Positions 25,989 through 35,111 of a DNA stretch of 64,000 nucleotides are shown piece after piece; position 1 is the first letter of the stretch, and each line of letters begins with the position of its first letter. This DNA is from Bacillus sp. V5-8f. GTDB taxonomy: Bacteria; Bacillota; Bacilli; Bacillales; DSM-1321. The notes under the pieces were generated by a model that made no database searches, was not told the origin of the DNA, and was given only the letters and a program-made list of their open reading frames with translations. The translations under genes and the position numbers were made by a program. The DNA lies in contig NZ_PGUW01000007.1 in the NCBI RefSeq assembly GCF_002863565.1, positions 124,001 to 188,000 on the forward strand. The letters run 5' to 3'.

Positions 25989-26274
25989 ATCAATATTTCA
26001 GTTTCTTTTGAATTTACTATATAAAGTTATAAGTGTCAACACTATTGGGAAAAGAAAACCATTATTCAACAAATCCAGTGGGTAAATCTCGTCCTTAATA
26101 GGTGGCGGGGGCGGAGGTATCCTAATTTTCAAAGGCGAAGCTGTTTCAGTTCCAGTAAAGATATGAGCAGGTACAACAAGAAATACTAAATTCAATTAAC
26201 TCTTACTTGAATCAAAACCTATCATCCAAATTGGCAAAGTCATTGGAATCGCATGGATGTGCTGTCTTTTTTCT

Positions 26275-26305
26275 AAATCAAAAAAGAGCTGCCTATACAG
26301 CTCTT
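26275..26305 (-). terminator. Intrinsic terminator of the PAS/PP2C gene
   Basis: AAGAGCTG (26284-26291) / CAGCTCTT (26298-26305) stem followed on the minus strand by a T run, directly after the stop at 26322. Confidence 0.88.
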
Positions 26306-26321
26306 CATATATTCTGTGTGA

Positions 26322-28979
26322 TTATCCTTTTTTGAATAATAAAATGGTTTGGTCATCGAAGACCTGGCCTTCTTGCTTTTTTTGAATTTCCTCATACAGG
26401 GTATCGACAATTTTCTGGGCGGGCAGCTGTTTATCGGCAGACGCAAAGAATTGCTTCAGTTTATCATTGTTATCAATCTCATTGTTTTGGCGTTCCTCAG
26501 TAACTCCGTCCGTATAAAGCAAAACCATATCATTCGGCTTTAAATGTAATTCTTCCGTTTTATATACAGTATGTTTTGATAAGCCAAGTACAGCGCCTTT
26601 TGAATTAATATCAATCATTTTCTCTTTTTCTGCTTCATATAAAATACCCGGCTCATGGCCTGCGGATGCATACCGGAAAATACCGGTTTTTATATCGAAT
26701 GAACCCATAAACATGGTTACAAACATGGACGGATCGAGATAGTTAGCGCAATATTGATTCAGCTCGTGCAAGATTTCATGCGGCAGCGATTGATCATCGA
26801 TTTCATCCATCGCATACTTGATCATCGACATTAATATGGCTGCGGCCATTCCTTTTCCTGAGATATCCGCAATACCAAATCGGATTTGTTCGCGGTTCGT
26901 TACGACATTGTAGAAATCTCCGTTGAGCTTTCGGACAGGAACAGACACTACACCCAGATCGGTGTTCTCTGGCAGTGTAAGCTTTTGTACCTGGGTTAGC
27001 AACGTTTTTTGCACACGTGAAGCAAGGTTGAATTCCAGCTCAATTTGTGCATGCTCTTTTTTCATCTGTTCAAGCTTGAGCTTTTCTGTGATATCCGAAA
27101 AAGTTACAACGGTACCAGTAATGATTCCCTGGTCATATAAGGGGCTTACGGAATATTGAACGGGTATGGGAGTCCCATCGGCTTGATAAAAAGTATCCAT
27201 TTCCACAAAGCGTGAAATCCCATCGCGTCCGGCTTGTACAATTTCGCATGCATCCGGATCAAACTCTTCCATTTCACCTTTACGATGTACCAGGAAATTA
27301 AGGTTTCCTTCTGAAAGCATCTCCGGCTGATAGCCCAAAATTTTCCCACCTGATTTGTTTATAAACAGGATTTTCCCCTCAAGGTTCAATCCTAATATCC
27401 CTTCCGCCGCAGAATCAAGAATCAGCCTGTTTTGGTTGCTTAATCTTTCAACCTGTGTCATATAGCGCTTACGGTCTGTGATATCAGTGCAAATTCCATA
27501 AACGCCTACGATATTATCATCAACAATAATGGGTATATTAACGACGTTAACCTCAATGGCTTCTCCGTTTTTCCGGATCAGGGTAACATCATAGTTCTGG
27601 GCTCTGCCTTGTTTGGCCTCGTTAAAGAACCACTGGGTATATTCAAGATCATCAGGATGCAGCAGTTCGGCATAGTTCATTTGCAGCAGTTCCTTCTGTG
27701 TATAGCCAGACATTGCTTCTAGCATTCTATTTACAGACTTATAGTTGCCATCCAAGTCAAAAGAGTAAACAGCGGAAGGGTTATATTCAAAAAGCGACCT
27801 ATACCACTGCTCGCTTTCTTTTAGCTTCTCCTGTGCCCATACTCTATCAGAAATATCAAAGGCAATTCCGTACACGCCGACTATATCCCCTTCCACAATG
27901 ATCGGGAGGTTTGATACCTGTACAGGGCGGTGTTCACCGCTTTTTTGCACTAATGTTGTCTCGTAATGCTGGGGGGTCCCTTTCTTTGCCAGCTCAAAAT
28001 GTTTTGCTGTTTTTGCTAAATCCTTTGGTGCGACGAATGGCACAAAGGACATCGTCGGGATTTCTTCTGCAGAGTAGCCTGTCAGTTTAAGAAAATTTTC
28101 GTTATGGCTGATAAAGTCCCCGTCCATGTCAAAAGCAAAGACTGAAGCCGGGTTATAATCAAAAAGGGATTTATACCATTGTTCATTGATTTTATATTTT
28201 TCTTGTATTTTTTTGCGTTCCGTGATATCACGTGACACGGAAATTAGCTCGGTGTTTTTACTGGTGGTTTCATTCTGTAAGAAACGTCCAGTTGTTTCCA
28301 TCCAGATATATTCGCCATCTTTCCGCCTTATCCGATAAGTTAACTTGAATTTTTCCCTGAATTTCAAAGCCTTATTATACTGTTCATAAATAAAGGCGAT
28401 GTCCTCTGGATGGAAGTATTCGTATGGGGAATGGCCTATCAGTTCTTCAGGTTCGAAACCCAATAGGCTTTTGGATGCGGGCGACACATACACATATTTT
28501 CCATCCGCGTGCGCGTGCAGGGCAATCATGTCCAATGAGTTTTCAGAGAGAAGCCTAAATCGTTTTTCGCTATCCAATATTTTTTTTATGTTTTCTTTTT
28601 TTTCAGTTATGTTTTTGGCAATTCCATAAAAACCGATTATTTCGTTTCCTTCGATGATCGGGATATAGATTACGGAGGCGGTTAGTATATTTCCGTTTTT
28701 ATGTTTGAAAGTAACTTCATACTGTTCTTTGGATGTATGGTTAATATTTTCTAATATGGCAGCCCTGCTTTTAAACGAACTTTCATCCATGATGTCAGCA
28801 GGATTTAAATGAACGAATTCTTCTTTGTTATATCCTGTTAAACTCATTATTGCCGAATTGGCATCTAAATAGTTACCATCCAGGTCCATTACATAGATCG
28901 CATCTGGATGGTTTTTGAATAAAGAGAGGTGCGGTCCGTTCCCTAGCAATTCTGCAAGGTACTTTCTGTTATCGTTCAT
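26322..28979 (-). CDS. Five-PAS-domain PP2C-type serine phosphatase (RsbU/SpoIIE family)
   Basis: An 885-residue soluble signalling protein. Five PAS domains are apparent (roughly 15-128, 138-255, 265-380, 388-505, 515-640), several ending in the PAC signature DITERK or similar. A short helical linker leads to a SpoIIE-type phosphatase (about 665-885) with LNGDFYNVV, ADISGKGMAAAI, SAGHEPG and LLYTDGVTEE. The usual GDFYD motif reads GDFYN, so one metal-associated Asp is replaced. PAS3 and PAS4 are near-duplicates (NEQWYKSLFDYNPA versus SEQWYRSLFEYNPS). It probably dephosphorylates an anti-anti-sigma protein in a stress pathway; no partner gene is adjacent. Confidence 0.9.
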   Translation of the reverse strand: MNDNRKYLAELLGNGPHLSLFKNHPDAIYVMDLDGNYLDANSAIMSLTGYNKEEFVHLNPADIMDESSFKSRAAILENINHTSKEQYEVTFKHKNGNILTASVIYIPIIEGNEIIGFYGIAKNITEKKENIKKILDSEKRFRLLSENSLDMIALHAHADGKYVYVSPASKSLLGFEPEELIGHSPYEYFHPEDIAFIYEQYNKALKFREKFKLTYRIRRKDGEYIWMETTGRFLQNETTSKNTELISVSRDITERKKIQEKYKINEQWYKSLFDYNPASVFAFDMDGDFISHNENFLKLTGYSAEEIPTMSFVPFVAPKDLAKTAKHFELAKKGTPQHYETTLVQKSGEHRPVQVSNLPIIVEGDIVGVYGIAFDISDRVWAQEKLKESEQWYRSLFEYNPSAVYSFDLDGNYKSVNRMLEAMSGYTQKELLQMNYAELLHPDDLEYTQWFFNEAKQGRAQNYDVTLIRKNGEAIEVNVVNIPIIVDDNIVGVYGICTDITDRKRYMTQVERLSNQNRLILDSAAEGILGLNLEGKILFINKSGGKILGYQPEMLSEGNLNFLVHRKGEMEEFDPDACEIVQAGRDGISRFVEMDTFYQADGTPIPVQYSVSPLYDQGIITGTVVTFSDITEKLKLEQMKKEHAQIELEFNLASRVQKTLLTQVQKLTLPENTDLGVVSVPVRKLNGDFYNVVTNREQIRFGIADISGKGMAAAILMSMIKYAMDEIDDQSLPHEILHELNQYCANYLDPSMFVTMFMGSFDIKTGIFRYASAGHEPGILYEAEKEKMIDINSKGAVLGLSKHTVYKTEELHLKPNDMVLLYTDGVTEERQNNEIDNNDKLKQFFASADKQLPAQKIVDTLYEEIQKKQEGQVFDDQTILLFKKG

Positions 28980-29258
28980 GGTTAACCCTCAATTCCTTCT
29001 GAATTCTCCACATTATAAAGTATAACATGCTGTGGTTAATTACTACTGTTTATAACAGCCTTTTGGTAAACGTGTGGAATTGGTTTTTTTAAAATATTAT
29101 GTTACGTTACATTAATTTCTTGGCCTTTTAAATAATAGAAAGGGTAATGTATTGATAAACAGTATGCTTTTATTATAATATAATGTAATATTTTAATTTT
29201 TAATTTTTTTACAATAACATTTGGGAATAAAAGGTTATTGAATACAGGGGGTGTAAAA

Positions 29259-29966
29259 ATGGAGTATGGTTTACATCCATTAGGCGATCATGCAGTCATA
29301 ATTGAATTGGGGAAAGACATTAACGAAGAAACGCAGAAAAACGTACAAGTAGTTACTGCCTTTCTCGATGAGCATCCACCAAAATGGATGGTGGAGTACA
29401 TACCAGCTTTTACGACAGTCACAGTTTTTTATGATCCGGTCTATTTCTTTCGTGAAAATTTGGACAGTCTCCCGTATAACCAGGCTTGCCAGCAGCTTTC
29501 TGAATTACTGCAAGGTGTAAAGCCGGGCGATACAAAGGAGCAGAGAGTGGTTGAAATACCAGTATGCTACGGGGGGGAATTTGGACCGGATCTTGATCAT
29601 GTCGCAACAATTAATGGGCTGACGGCGGAGGAAGTGATTGACATCCATTCATCGGGTGACTATTTGGTTTATATGATTGGTTTTGCCCCAGGATTTCCTT
29701 ATGTGGGGGGCATGCCGGAAAAAATCGCTGCGCCAAGAAGGGAATCCCCGCGTTTAAAAATTCCTGCCGGATCAGTCGGCATCGCCGGCAAACAAACAGG
29801 AGTCTATCCTATCGAAACGCCTGGAGGCTGGCAATTGATTGGCAGAACGCCGCTCGACCTATTCCAGCCAGAGGTAGAACCACCGAGTCTTCTTAGGGCA
29901 GGAGATAAAATTAAGTTCAAGCCCATCAGCCATAAGGAATACATAGAATGGGAGAAGAAGGGATGA
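29259..29966 (+). CDS. pxpB: 5-oxoprolinase subunit B (KipI family)
   Basis: A 235-residue PxpB/KipI protein with LHPLGDHAVIIELG at the N-terminus, IGFAPGFPYVGGMP in the middle and PRLKIPAGSVGIAGKQTG, the carboxyltransferase-domain-1 core. ATG 29259 after GGGGGTGTAA is used; an upstream TTG lacks a site. With PxpC and PxpA it forms the ATP-dependent 5-oxoprolinase that opens 5-oxoproline to glutamate. In B. subtilis the homologue KipI also inhibits the sporulation kinase KinA. First gene of a four-gene operon. Confidence 0.93.
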   Translation: MEYGLHPLGDHAVIIELGKDINEETQKNVQVVTAFLDEHPPKWMVEYIPAFTTVTVFYDPVYFFRENLDSLPYNQACQQLSELLQGVKPGDTKEQRVVEIPVCYGGEFGPDLDHVATINGLTAEEVIDIHSSGDYLVYMIGFAPGFPYVGGMPEKIAAPRRESPRLKIPAGSVGIAGKQTGVYPIETPGGWQLIGRTPLDLFQPEVEPPSLLRAGDKIKFKPISHKEYIEWEKKG

Positions 29967-30964
29967 TTACGATTATAAAGCCCGGCCTTCTAACCAGTGT
30001 TCAGGATTTAGGAAGGTACGGTTTTCAAAAATATGGAGTTATTGCAAGCGGTGTAATGGACCAGCTTGCCTATCGAATTTCCAACTTATTGGTAGGTAAT
30101 GACGAAAATGCAGCAACCTTGGAGGCCACGTTACTCGGACCTACAATCAAATTTCATAATGATGCCCTTATCTCGATTTGTGGCGGTGATCTTTCGCCTT
30201 CCATAGATGGACAGGCTGTGAGCAATTGGAGGCCGGTTTTTGTAAGAGGAGGGAGCACGCTGAAGTTTGGTCCAGGAAAGTCCGGATGCCGGGCTTATCT
30301 TGCTGTTGCGGGAGGTTTTTCTGTTCCCAGTGTTATGAACAGCAAATCCACCTATTTAAGGGCGGAAATAGGCGGATTTTTCGGACGTGCCCTAAAAGAG
30401 GGGGACCAACTGACGTGGGGTTCCCCTGGAAAACTATCTAGCAGTATCAATGACCGGTTAAGAAAAAATGTAAGTGAAAATTCGTTCGTGGAGTCTGATT
30501 GGTTGGCATCACGGGATTTAATCCCTGACTATGCAAACAGGCCCTCCATTCGAGTCATGGAGGGACGCGAATTTGATTTATTCACAAAAGAAAGCCAGGA
30601 AATTTTTTTTAACGAGCCATTTGAAGTTACTTCGCAATCAGACCGGATGGGATACCGGTTAAAAGGTCCGATATTAACCATGGAAAAGGCAGAAGAAATG
30701 ATTTCTGAAGCGGTGGGATTCGGGACAATACAAGTACCGTCTGAGGGGAATCCCATCGTATTGCTGGCGGATCGGCAAACGACTGGTGGATATCCGAAAA
30801 TTGGGCAAATAGCTTTTGTTGATTTAACATATCTTGCTCAAGCTAAACCCGGTGACAGGCTTCGTTTTTCAAAAGTGTCCCTCGAGGAAGCCCAATCATT
30901 GCATTTAGAACAAGAAAGAAGAATAAAGGAATTGAGAATTGGGATTTCTTTAAAATACAGATAG
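29963..30964 (+). CDS. pxpC: 5-oxoprolinase subunit C (KipA family)
   Basis: A 333-residue carboxyltransferase-domain-2 protein with GLLTSVQDLGRYGFQKYGV, VMDQLAYRISN and the C-terminal LADRQTTGGYPKIGQI. ATG 29963 overlaps the pxpB stop as ATGA; the ATG at 29948 would give a larger overlap. PxpC partners PxpB to form the ATP-using part of 5-oxoprolinase; KipA antagonises KipI in B. subtilis. Confidence 0.93.
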   Translation: MITIIKPGLLTSVQDLGRYGFQKYGVIASGVMDQLAYRISNLLVGNDENAATLEATLLGPTIKFHNDALISICGGDLSPSIDGQAVSNWRPVFVRGGSTLKFGPGKSGCRAYLAVAGGFSVPSVMNSKSTYLRAEIGGFFGRALKEGDQLTWGSPGKLSSSINDRLRKNVSENSFVESDWLASRDLIPDYANRPSIRVMEGREFDLFTKESQEIFFNEPFEVTSQSDRMGYRLKGPILTMEKAEEMISEAVGFGTIQVPSEGNPIVLLADRQTTGGYPKIGQIAFVDLTYLAQAKPGDRLRFSKVSLEEAQSLHLEQERRIKELRIGISLKYR

Positions 30965-30976
30965 GAGGGAATACAC

Positions 30977-31747
30977 GTGCATAAAGTTGATATCAATTGC
31001 GATATGGGAGAGGGATTCGGGGCCTACACGTTGGGCAAGGACGAAGAAATTCTTGACTTTATCACCTCTGCTAATATTGCTTGCGGGTTTCATGCTGGTG
31101 ATCCGGCAACCATGCGGAAAACCGTCAACCTGGCCCTTGAAAAGAAGGTAGGGATCGGTGCCCATCCCGGCCTTCAAGATTTACTCGGCTTTGGAAGAAG
31201 AGACATGAAAATTTCGCCTCAAGAAGCTTTCGATCTCACCGTATATCAAATTGGTGCATTGCATGGCTTTGTAAGGGCTGAGGGAGGGCGGATGCAGCAT
31301 GTGAAGCCGCATGGCGCTCTTTATAATATGGCTGCCAAAAGCTCGGCATTAGCAGAAGCAATAGCGGAAGCTGTGTACAAAGTAGATCCTGAATTAGTTC
31401 TCTACGGATTAGCTGGAAGCGAGCTTGTAATAGCAGGAAAGAAAATCGGGCTTCGTACAGCCAATGAAGTGTTTTCTGACCGCACTTACCAGGCAGATGG
31501 GACACTAACCCCTAGAAGTGATGCAAATGCTCTAATACATAACCGTGAAGCTGCTATCAGCCAGGTGATTAGGATGGTAAAAGAATGTAATGTGATTGCT
31601 GTGCAGGGAGTTGATATCTCGATAGACGCAGATACAATTTGTATCCATGGGGATGGAGAGCATGCATTGGATTTTGCGAAGTATATAAACAAAGCATTAA
31701 CTGATGCAGGTATAACCATTACTAAAATTGGTGACTTTTTAGAGTAA
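30977..31747 (+). CDS. pxpA: 5-oxoprolinase subunit A (LamB/YcsF family)
   Basis: A 256-residue YcsF-family protein. [12 protein letters not shown] near the start, [29 protein letters not shown] and [10 protein letters not shown] are family hallmarks with the likely catalytic acidic and His residues. GTG 30977 follows AGGAGGG. It completes the PxpABC complex for 5-oxoproline breakdown. Gene order here is B-C-A then transporter, whereas B. subtilis has ycsF-ycsG before kipI-kipA. Confidence 0.93.
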   Translation: MHKVDINCDMGEGFGAYTLGKDEEILDFITSANIACGFHAGDPATMRKTVNLALEKKVGIGAHPGLQDLLGFGRRDMKISPQEAFDLTVYQIGALHGFVRAEGGRMQHVKPHGALYNMAAKSSALAEAIAEAVYKVDPELVLYGLAGSELVIAGKKIGLRTANEVFSDRTYQADGTLTPRSDANALIHNREAAISQVIRMVKECNVIAVQGVDISIDADTICIHGDGEHALDFAKYINKALTDAGITITKIGDFLE

Positions 31748-31772
31748 AGGCTCACAGAATATTGGAGGAAAA

Positions 31773-32966
31773 ATGGAAAAGAAGAATTCAAGATTAAGCA
31801 TCTTGCTCGGGGCTGCATTCCTGATGGCGACTTCTGCTATTGGTCCGGGCTTTTTGACACAAACAACTGTTTTTACGCAATCTTTAGTAGCTAGTTTTGG
31901 TTTTGTAATTTTAATCTCAATCATTATCGATATTGGTGCCCAAATGAATATTTGGCGTATCATTGCGGTATCTGAAAAGCGTGCGCAGGACATCGCTAAT
32001 TCAATGCTGCCTGGTTTAGGTACTTTCTTAGCAATTTTAATTGTAATCGGCGGGCTCGCTTTTAACATTGGAAATATTGGTGGAGCAGGTTTGGGAACAA
32101 ATGTGTTATTCGGGGTTTCCCCAGAGATGGGGGCGTTATTTAGCGGAATTATTGCCATTGCAATATTCCTGGTAAAAGAAGCAGGAAAGGCAATGGATCG
32201 ATTTGCCCAGCTCATGGGCTTTGTCATGATTGCCTTAACTATCTACGTAATGTTTCAGGCCCAGCCTCCTTATGGTGAAGCGGCTGTAAGAACGTTTGTA
32301 CCAGAAAAAATAGATCTGCTTGCAATCATAACACTTGTCGGAGGAACGGTTGGCGGCTATATTACTTTTGCCGGTGGACACCGCTTGCTGGATGCAGGAA
32401 TTAAAGGGAAGGATGCAATCCCCGAGGTTACGAGAAGTGCGGTTAGTGCAATCGGGATTGCATCAATTATGCGTATCTTCCTCTTTTTAGCTGCACTAGG
32501 GATTATTGTCCAAGGGTTTGCAATTGACCCAGGAAATCCTCCGGCATCGGTCTTCAAGCATGCTGCTGGTAACTTTGGTTATAAGATATTTGGCATCGTA
32601 ATGTGGGCTGCGGCGGTAACATCAGTTGTCGGTGCCGCATATACATCTGTTTCATTTATTACAACATTAAGCAAAACCGTCCAAAAATATGAAAAATGGT
32701 TTATTGTTGGATTTATAACCATATCAACATTGGTATTTGTATTGATTGGCCGCCCGGTAAAAATACTAGTGCTCGTCGGTGCCTTAAACGGACTGATCCT
32801 GCCTATTGCGTTAGGAGTTATGCTAGTTGCTGCCTATAAAACCAAAATAGTTGGTGATTATAAGCATCCATTATGGATGACGTTGTTCGGCATCGTCATA
32901 GTTATTGCGATGAGCTACATGAGTATATACACAATCATGACTGGGATACCTACATTGTTCAAATAA
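31773..32966 (+). CDS. Nramp-related permease (YcsG type), candidate 5-oxoproline transporter
   Basis: A 397-residue membrane protein with about 11 predicted helices, related to divalent-metal (Nramp) transporters. In helix 1 the Nramp metal motif DPGN is replaced by LTQTTVF after AIGPGF, and the helix-6 MPH motif is absent (GGYITFAGGHRLLDAG). The protein therefore probably does not carry divalent metals. It is co-transcribed with pxpBCA, as ycsG is in B. subtilis, which suggests transport of 5-oxoproline or a related acid (inference). GGAGGAAAA precedes the ATG and a terminator follows. Confidence 0.85.
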   Translation: MEKKNSRLSILLGAAFLMATSAIGPGFLTQTTVFTQSLVASFGFVILISIIIDIGAQMNIWRIIAVSEKRAQDIANSMLPGLGTFLAILIVIGGLAFNIGNIGGAGLGTNVLFGVSPEMGALFSGIIAIAIFLVKEAGKAMDRFAQLMGFVMIALTIYVMFQAQPPYGEAAVRTFVPEKIDLLAIITLVGGTVGGYITFAGGHRLLDAGIKGKDAIPEVTRSAVSAIGIASIMRIFLFLAALGIIVQGFAIDPGNPPASVFKHAAGNFGYKIFGIVMWAAAVTSVVGAAYTSVSFITTLSKTVQKYEKWFIVGFITISTLVFVLIGRPVKILVLVGALNGLILPIALGVMLVAAYKTKIVGDYKHPLWMTLFGIVIVIAMSYMSIYTIMTGIPTLFK

Positions 32967-33011
32967 GCAAAAATAAAATCTATACAATGAGTGGCATTAA
33001 GCAGTCATACC

Positions 33012-33048
33012 AAAAGGCGTCCTAAAATCTAGGACGCCTTCTTTATAT
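33012..33048 (+). terminator. Intrinsic terminator of the pxp operon
   Basis: AAGGCGTCCT (33014-33023) / AGGACGCCTT (33031-33040) stem and T-rich tail; it can also serve the convergent CsgA-like gene. Confidence 0.9.
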
Positions 33049-33061
33049 TTGCCTATTATGG

Positions 33062-33310
33062 TCAAATGGTCAATAATTCGTAGACTCGGTTAAGCTGCAT
33101 GGAACGTTCGTCATCCCGTTCCTGGTTGGAATAGTCAATCGCTTCGGCCAACACATTGTTCAGGTAATACATTTCATCACCGGTTAAACTTCTTACAAAG
33201 TCCTCTGTATCATGACTGAAATTCGTAAGCTTATCATAAATTGATTTGCCAAATTTACTTTCAGTATGACCGGCCATTATTTCCCTTACAAATAACAAAG
33301 ATTGATTCAC
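33062..33310 (-). CDS. CsgA-like sporulation-specific small protein
   Basis: An 82-residue acidic protein. The C-terminal half (EDFVRSLTGDEMYYLNNVL, then ending NRVYELLTI) closely resembles B. subtilis CsgA, a sigma-G-dependent spore protein of the same length. GTG 33310 is chosen because AAAGGG lies eight bases upstream; the longer frame to 33340 lacks a site. Divergent from a CotF-like coat gene, consistent with a spore role. Identification rests on memory of the family. Confidence 0.65.
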   Translation of the reverse strand: MNQSLLFVREIMAGHTESKFGKSIYDKLTNFSHDTEDFVRSLTGDEMYYLNNVLAEAIDYSNQERDDERSMQLNRVYELLTI

Positions 33311-33477
33311 GTTTTCATCCCTTTCGAAAAGAACCTTCATTTTTTTTATTTTACCCTGAAAAACATGTTAAAACCGTTCAAAGGAAAAATAACGGGCGCT
33401 GTTCAAATTCGCGCATAACTCATCAAAGATAAAACATAATAAGTGCGAAAGCACATAAATTGGAGGGATTTTTCTAT

Positions 33478-34107
33478 ATGGTATACCAACACGGACATAT
33501 GCATGAAAATATGCATACAGGTACAGTGCCTCAGCATTTTAATCACGGCGGCCATGAGGTATTGGATGTAAGGGAAACACTTATGGGGTCTATAGCGACC
33601 ATGAACCAATACTCGGTATTACGCCAATATGTCCAGGATCCGGAATTGATTGATATCATGGATCGTCAATTTGCTTTTATGCAGGACGAATACAATATAA
33701 CCGTGGATTGTTTTCAAACAGGCCGGGATCCATACAAGCGGACAGAAAGGTATGAAATGAACCAGGATAATGATTTCATTTATGGTTTAGAGGCATCCCA
33801 GCCGGTGCAGCCAATTCAATCGGCAGCAGGAATGAATGATCAAGCTGTGGCTGACTGCCTGCGAACATTACAGAAATCCGGTGCAATCATGAAAACAATG
33901 GCGGCATTGGAATCGACAAACCCGGTCGTACGTCGGGTGCTCGCTGATTCATTGCCAAACTGTGTAGAAATGGTGTACGAACTATCAATTTACCAGAATA
34001 AACACCACTATTACCACGTGCCTCAATTTACCGAACAGGATATGAGCCAAATCGTGAATTCCTTTGCACCATCTGTTGGGTCAACTTTTAATCCAATAGG
34101 TCATTAA
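33478..34107 (+). CDS. CotF-family spore coat protein
   Basis: A 209-residue protein with a His/Met-rich start (YQHGHMHENMH), then DVRETLMGSIATMNQYSVLR and VQDPELIDIMDRQFAFMQDE, the four-helix CotF/ferritin-like region. The second part has SLPNCVEMVYELSIYQNKH, typical of Bacillus coat proteins of this family. ATG 33478 with GGAGGG is used rather than the TTG at 33460 that overlaps the site. It likely sits in the inner coat. Next to CsgA-like and a small hydrophilic gene. Confidence 0.82.
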   Translation: MVYQHGHMHENMHTGTVPQHFNHGGHEVLDVRETLMGSIATMNQYSVLRQYVQDPELIDIMDRQFAFMQDEYNITVDCFQTGRDPYKRTERYEMNQDNDFIYGLEASQPVQPIQSAAGMNDQAVADCLRTLQKSGAIMKTMAALESTNPVVRRVLADSLPNCVEMVYELSIYQNKHHYYHVPQFTEQDMSQIVNSFAPSVGSTFNPIGH

Positions 34108-34139
34108 GAGCAAGTTTAATTTAATAAAAGAGGTGCATA

Positions 34140-34319
34140 ATGGTAAACATGGATTTTGATAAATTCAACCGCATCCAAAAAAGCCATAAATCCCGCTATA
34201 TCGGTGGTGTCGAATCCGAAGAGCAGGGTGTCAACGACCATAGGTATAACACTAATGAAAATACGGACAAGAAACCTGGGGCAACAGGCCGGGATATTCC
34301 GTCCGGTAAAGAGTATTAA
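34140..34319 (+). CDS. Unrecognised 59-residue hydrophilic protein
   Basis: An open frame starts with ATG 34140 behind AGAGGTG, 32 bases after the CotF-like stop, and ends before a good terminator. The protein is charged and rich in Asn, Asp, Lys and Gly (MDFDKFNRIQKSHKSRY at the start, GRDIPSGKEY at the end), without hydrophobic segments. It is probably co-transcribed with the coat gene and may be a spore-associated or disordered protein. No family is recognised. Confidence 0.6.
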   Translation: MVNMDFDKFNRIQKSHKSRYIGGVESEEQGVNDHRYNTNENTDKKPGATGRDIPSGKEY

Positions 34320-34337
34320 AAGAAATGGGTAAGAATT

Positions 34338-34366
34338 ATAGTCAACATTTGTTGGCTATTTTTTTG
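34338..34366 (+). terminator. Intrinsic terminator after CotF-like operon
   Basis: ATAGTCAACA (34338-34347) / TGTTGGCTAT (34350-34359) stem with one G-U pair, then seven T residues. Confidence 0.88.
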
Positions 34367-34593
34367 TGGTCATGCCTGTGGAAGACCGCTTGTAGGCGCT
34401 TGATGGGAATCAGTTTCTTTGCAAGTTAAAATAATTTGCCAAAAAATTTGAAAGCCTTAATTGATAAAAACCAAAAGGCCTCGACTATGTATAGCAACCA
34501 CCACAATTTCCCTTTCACTTTTAAAATTCTCTTTTTAGACCTAGCTTGTACGGTCTGTTAAACTAGTCTTACAAAAAAGACGGAGGAAAAAGT

Positions 34594-34860
34594 ATGGGAA
34601 ACGAAAATGAACGCAGCTATACGATAAGTAAGACAAAGAGAAACATAGCCATCACGCTTGTCGTTTTGTCCACCATATTCTATGTGCTTATATTGGTTGT
34701 CCCGTTTTTTCCGTTTGATGTAAAGACAAAGGTTATTATATCTTCCGTCTTTGCTGTCATTGGGGAGATTACTTTTTGGATCGGCGGAATCATTCTTGGA
34801 AAAGCAATGCTTAGGAAATATCGAAAGAAATTAAATCCGGCTAATTGGTTTAGAAAATAA
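34594..34860 (+). CDS. Small two-helix membrane protein (transporter-suffix-domain type)
   Basis: An 88-residue protein with a basic N-terminus, helix 1 (IAITLVVLSTIFYVLILVV) and helix 2 (ISSVFAVIGEITFWIGGIIL), then a basic tail KAMLRKYRKKLNPANWFRK. This matches the small 'transporter suffix domain' proteins of Bacillus. GGAGGAAAA precedes the ATG. Function unknown; monocistronic. The flanks 34367-34593 and 34861-35111 show nothing else. Confidence 0.7.
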   Translation: MGNENERSYTISKTKRNIAITLVVLSTIFYVLILVVPFFPFDVKTKVIISSVFAVIGEITFWIGGIILGKAMLRKYRKKLNPANWFRK

Positions 34861-35111
34861 GGGGATTTTATTCGGTAGATGAATCGTGAAATATGTATTA
34901 ATTACGCCCGCTCAAAGATTGATATTTTTAATATACGTTTCCAGCTAGTAATATGACGTTCCTTGCACAAAAACAGGACAGGTATTTATGAGGGTACATA
35001 CAGTTTTCTAGATTCGGTTGGAAGGAAAAATGTAAAATTTAATTCTGCATAATGTTAATAATACATTCAAAAGGGAAAAAGTGTAAGTGAATAAAGGAGG
35101 GGGAGTCGCAG

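Noticed and set aside
25998-26195. 65-codon minus-strand frame with a PPPPPP run before the metI riboswitch
   Set aside because: It starts with TTG without a ribosome site and overlaps the expected metI promoter region.
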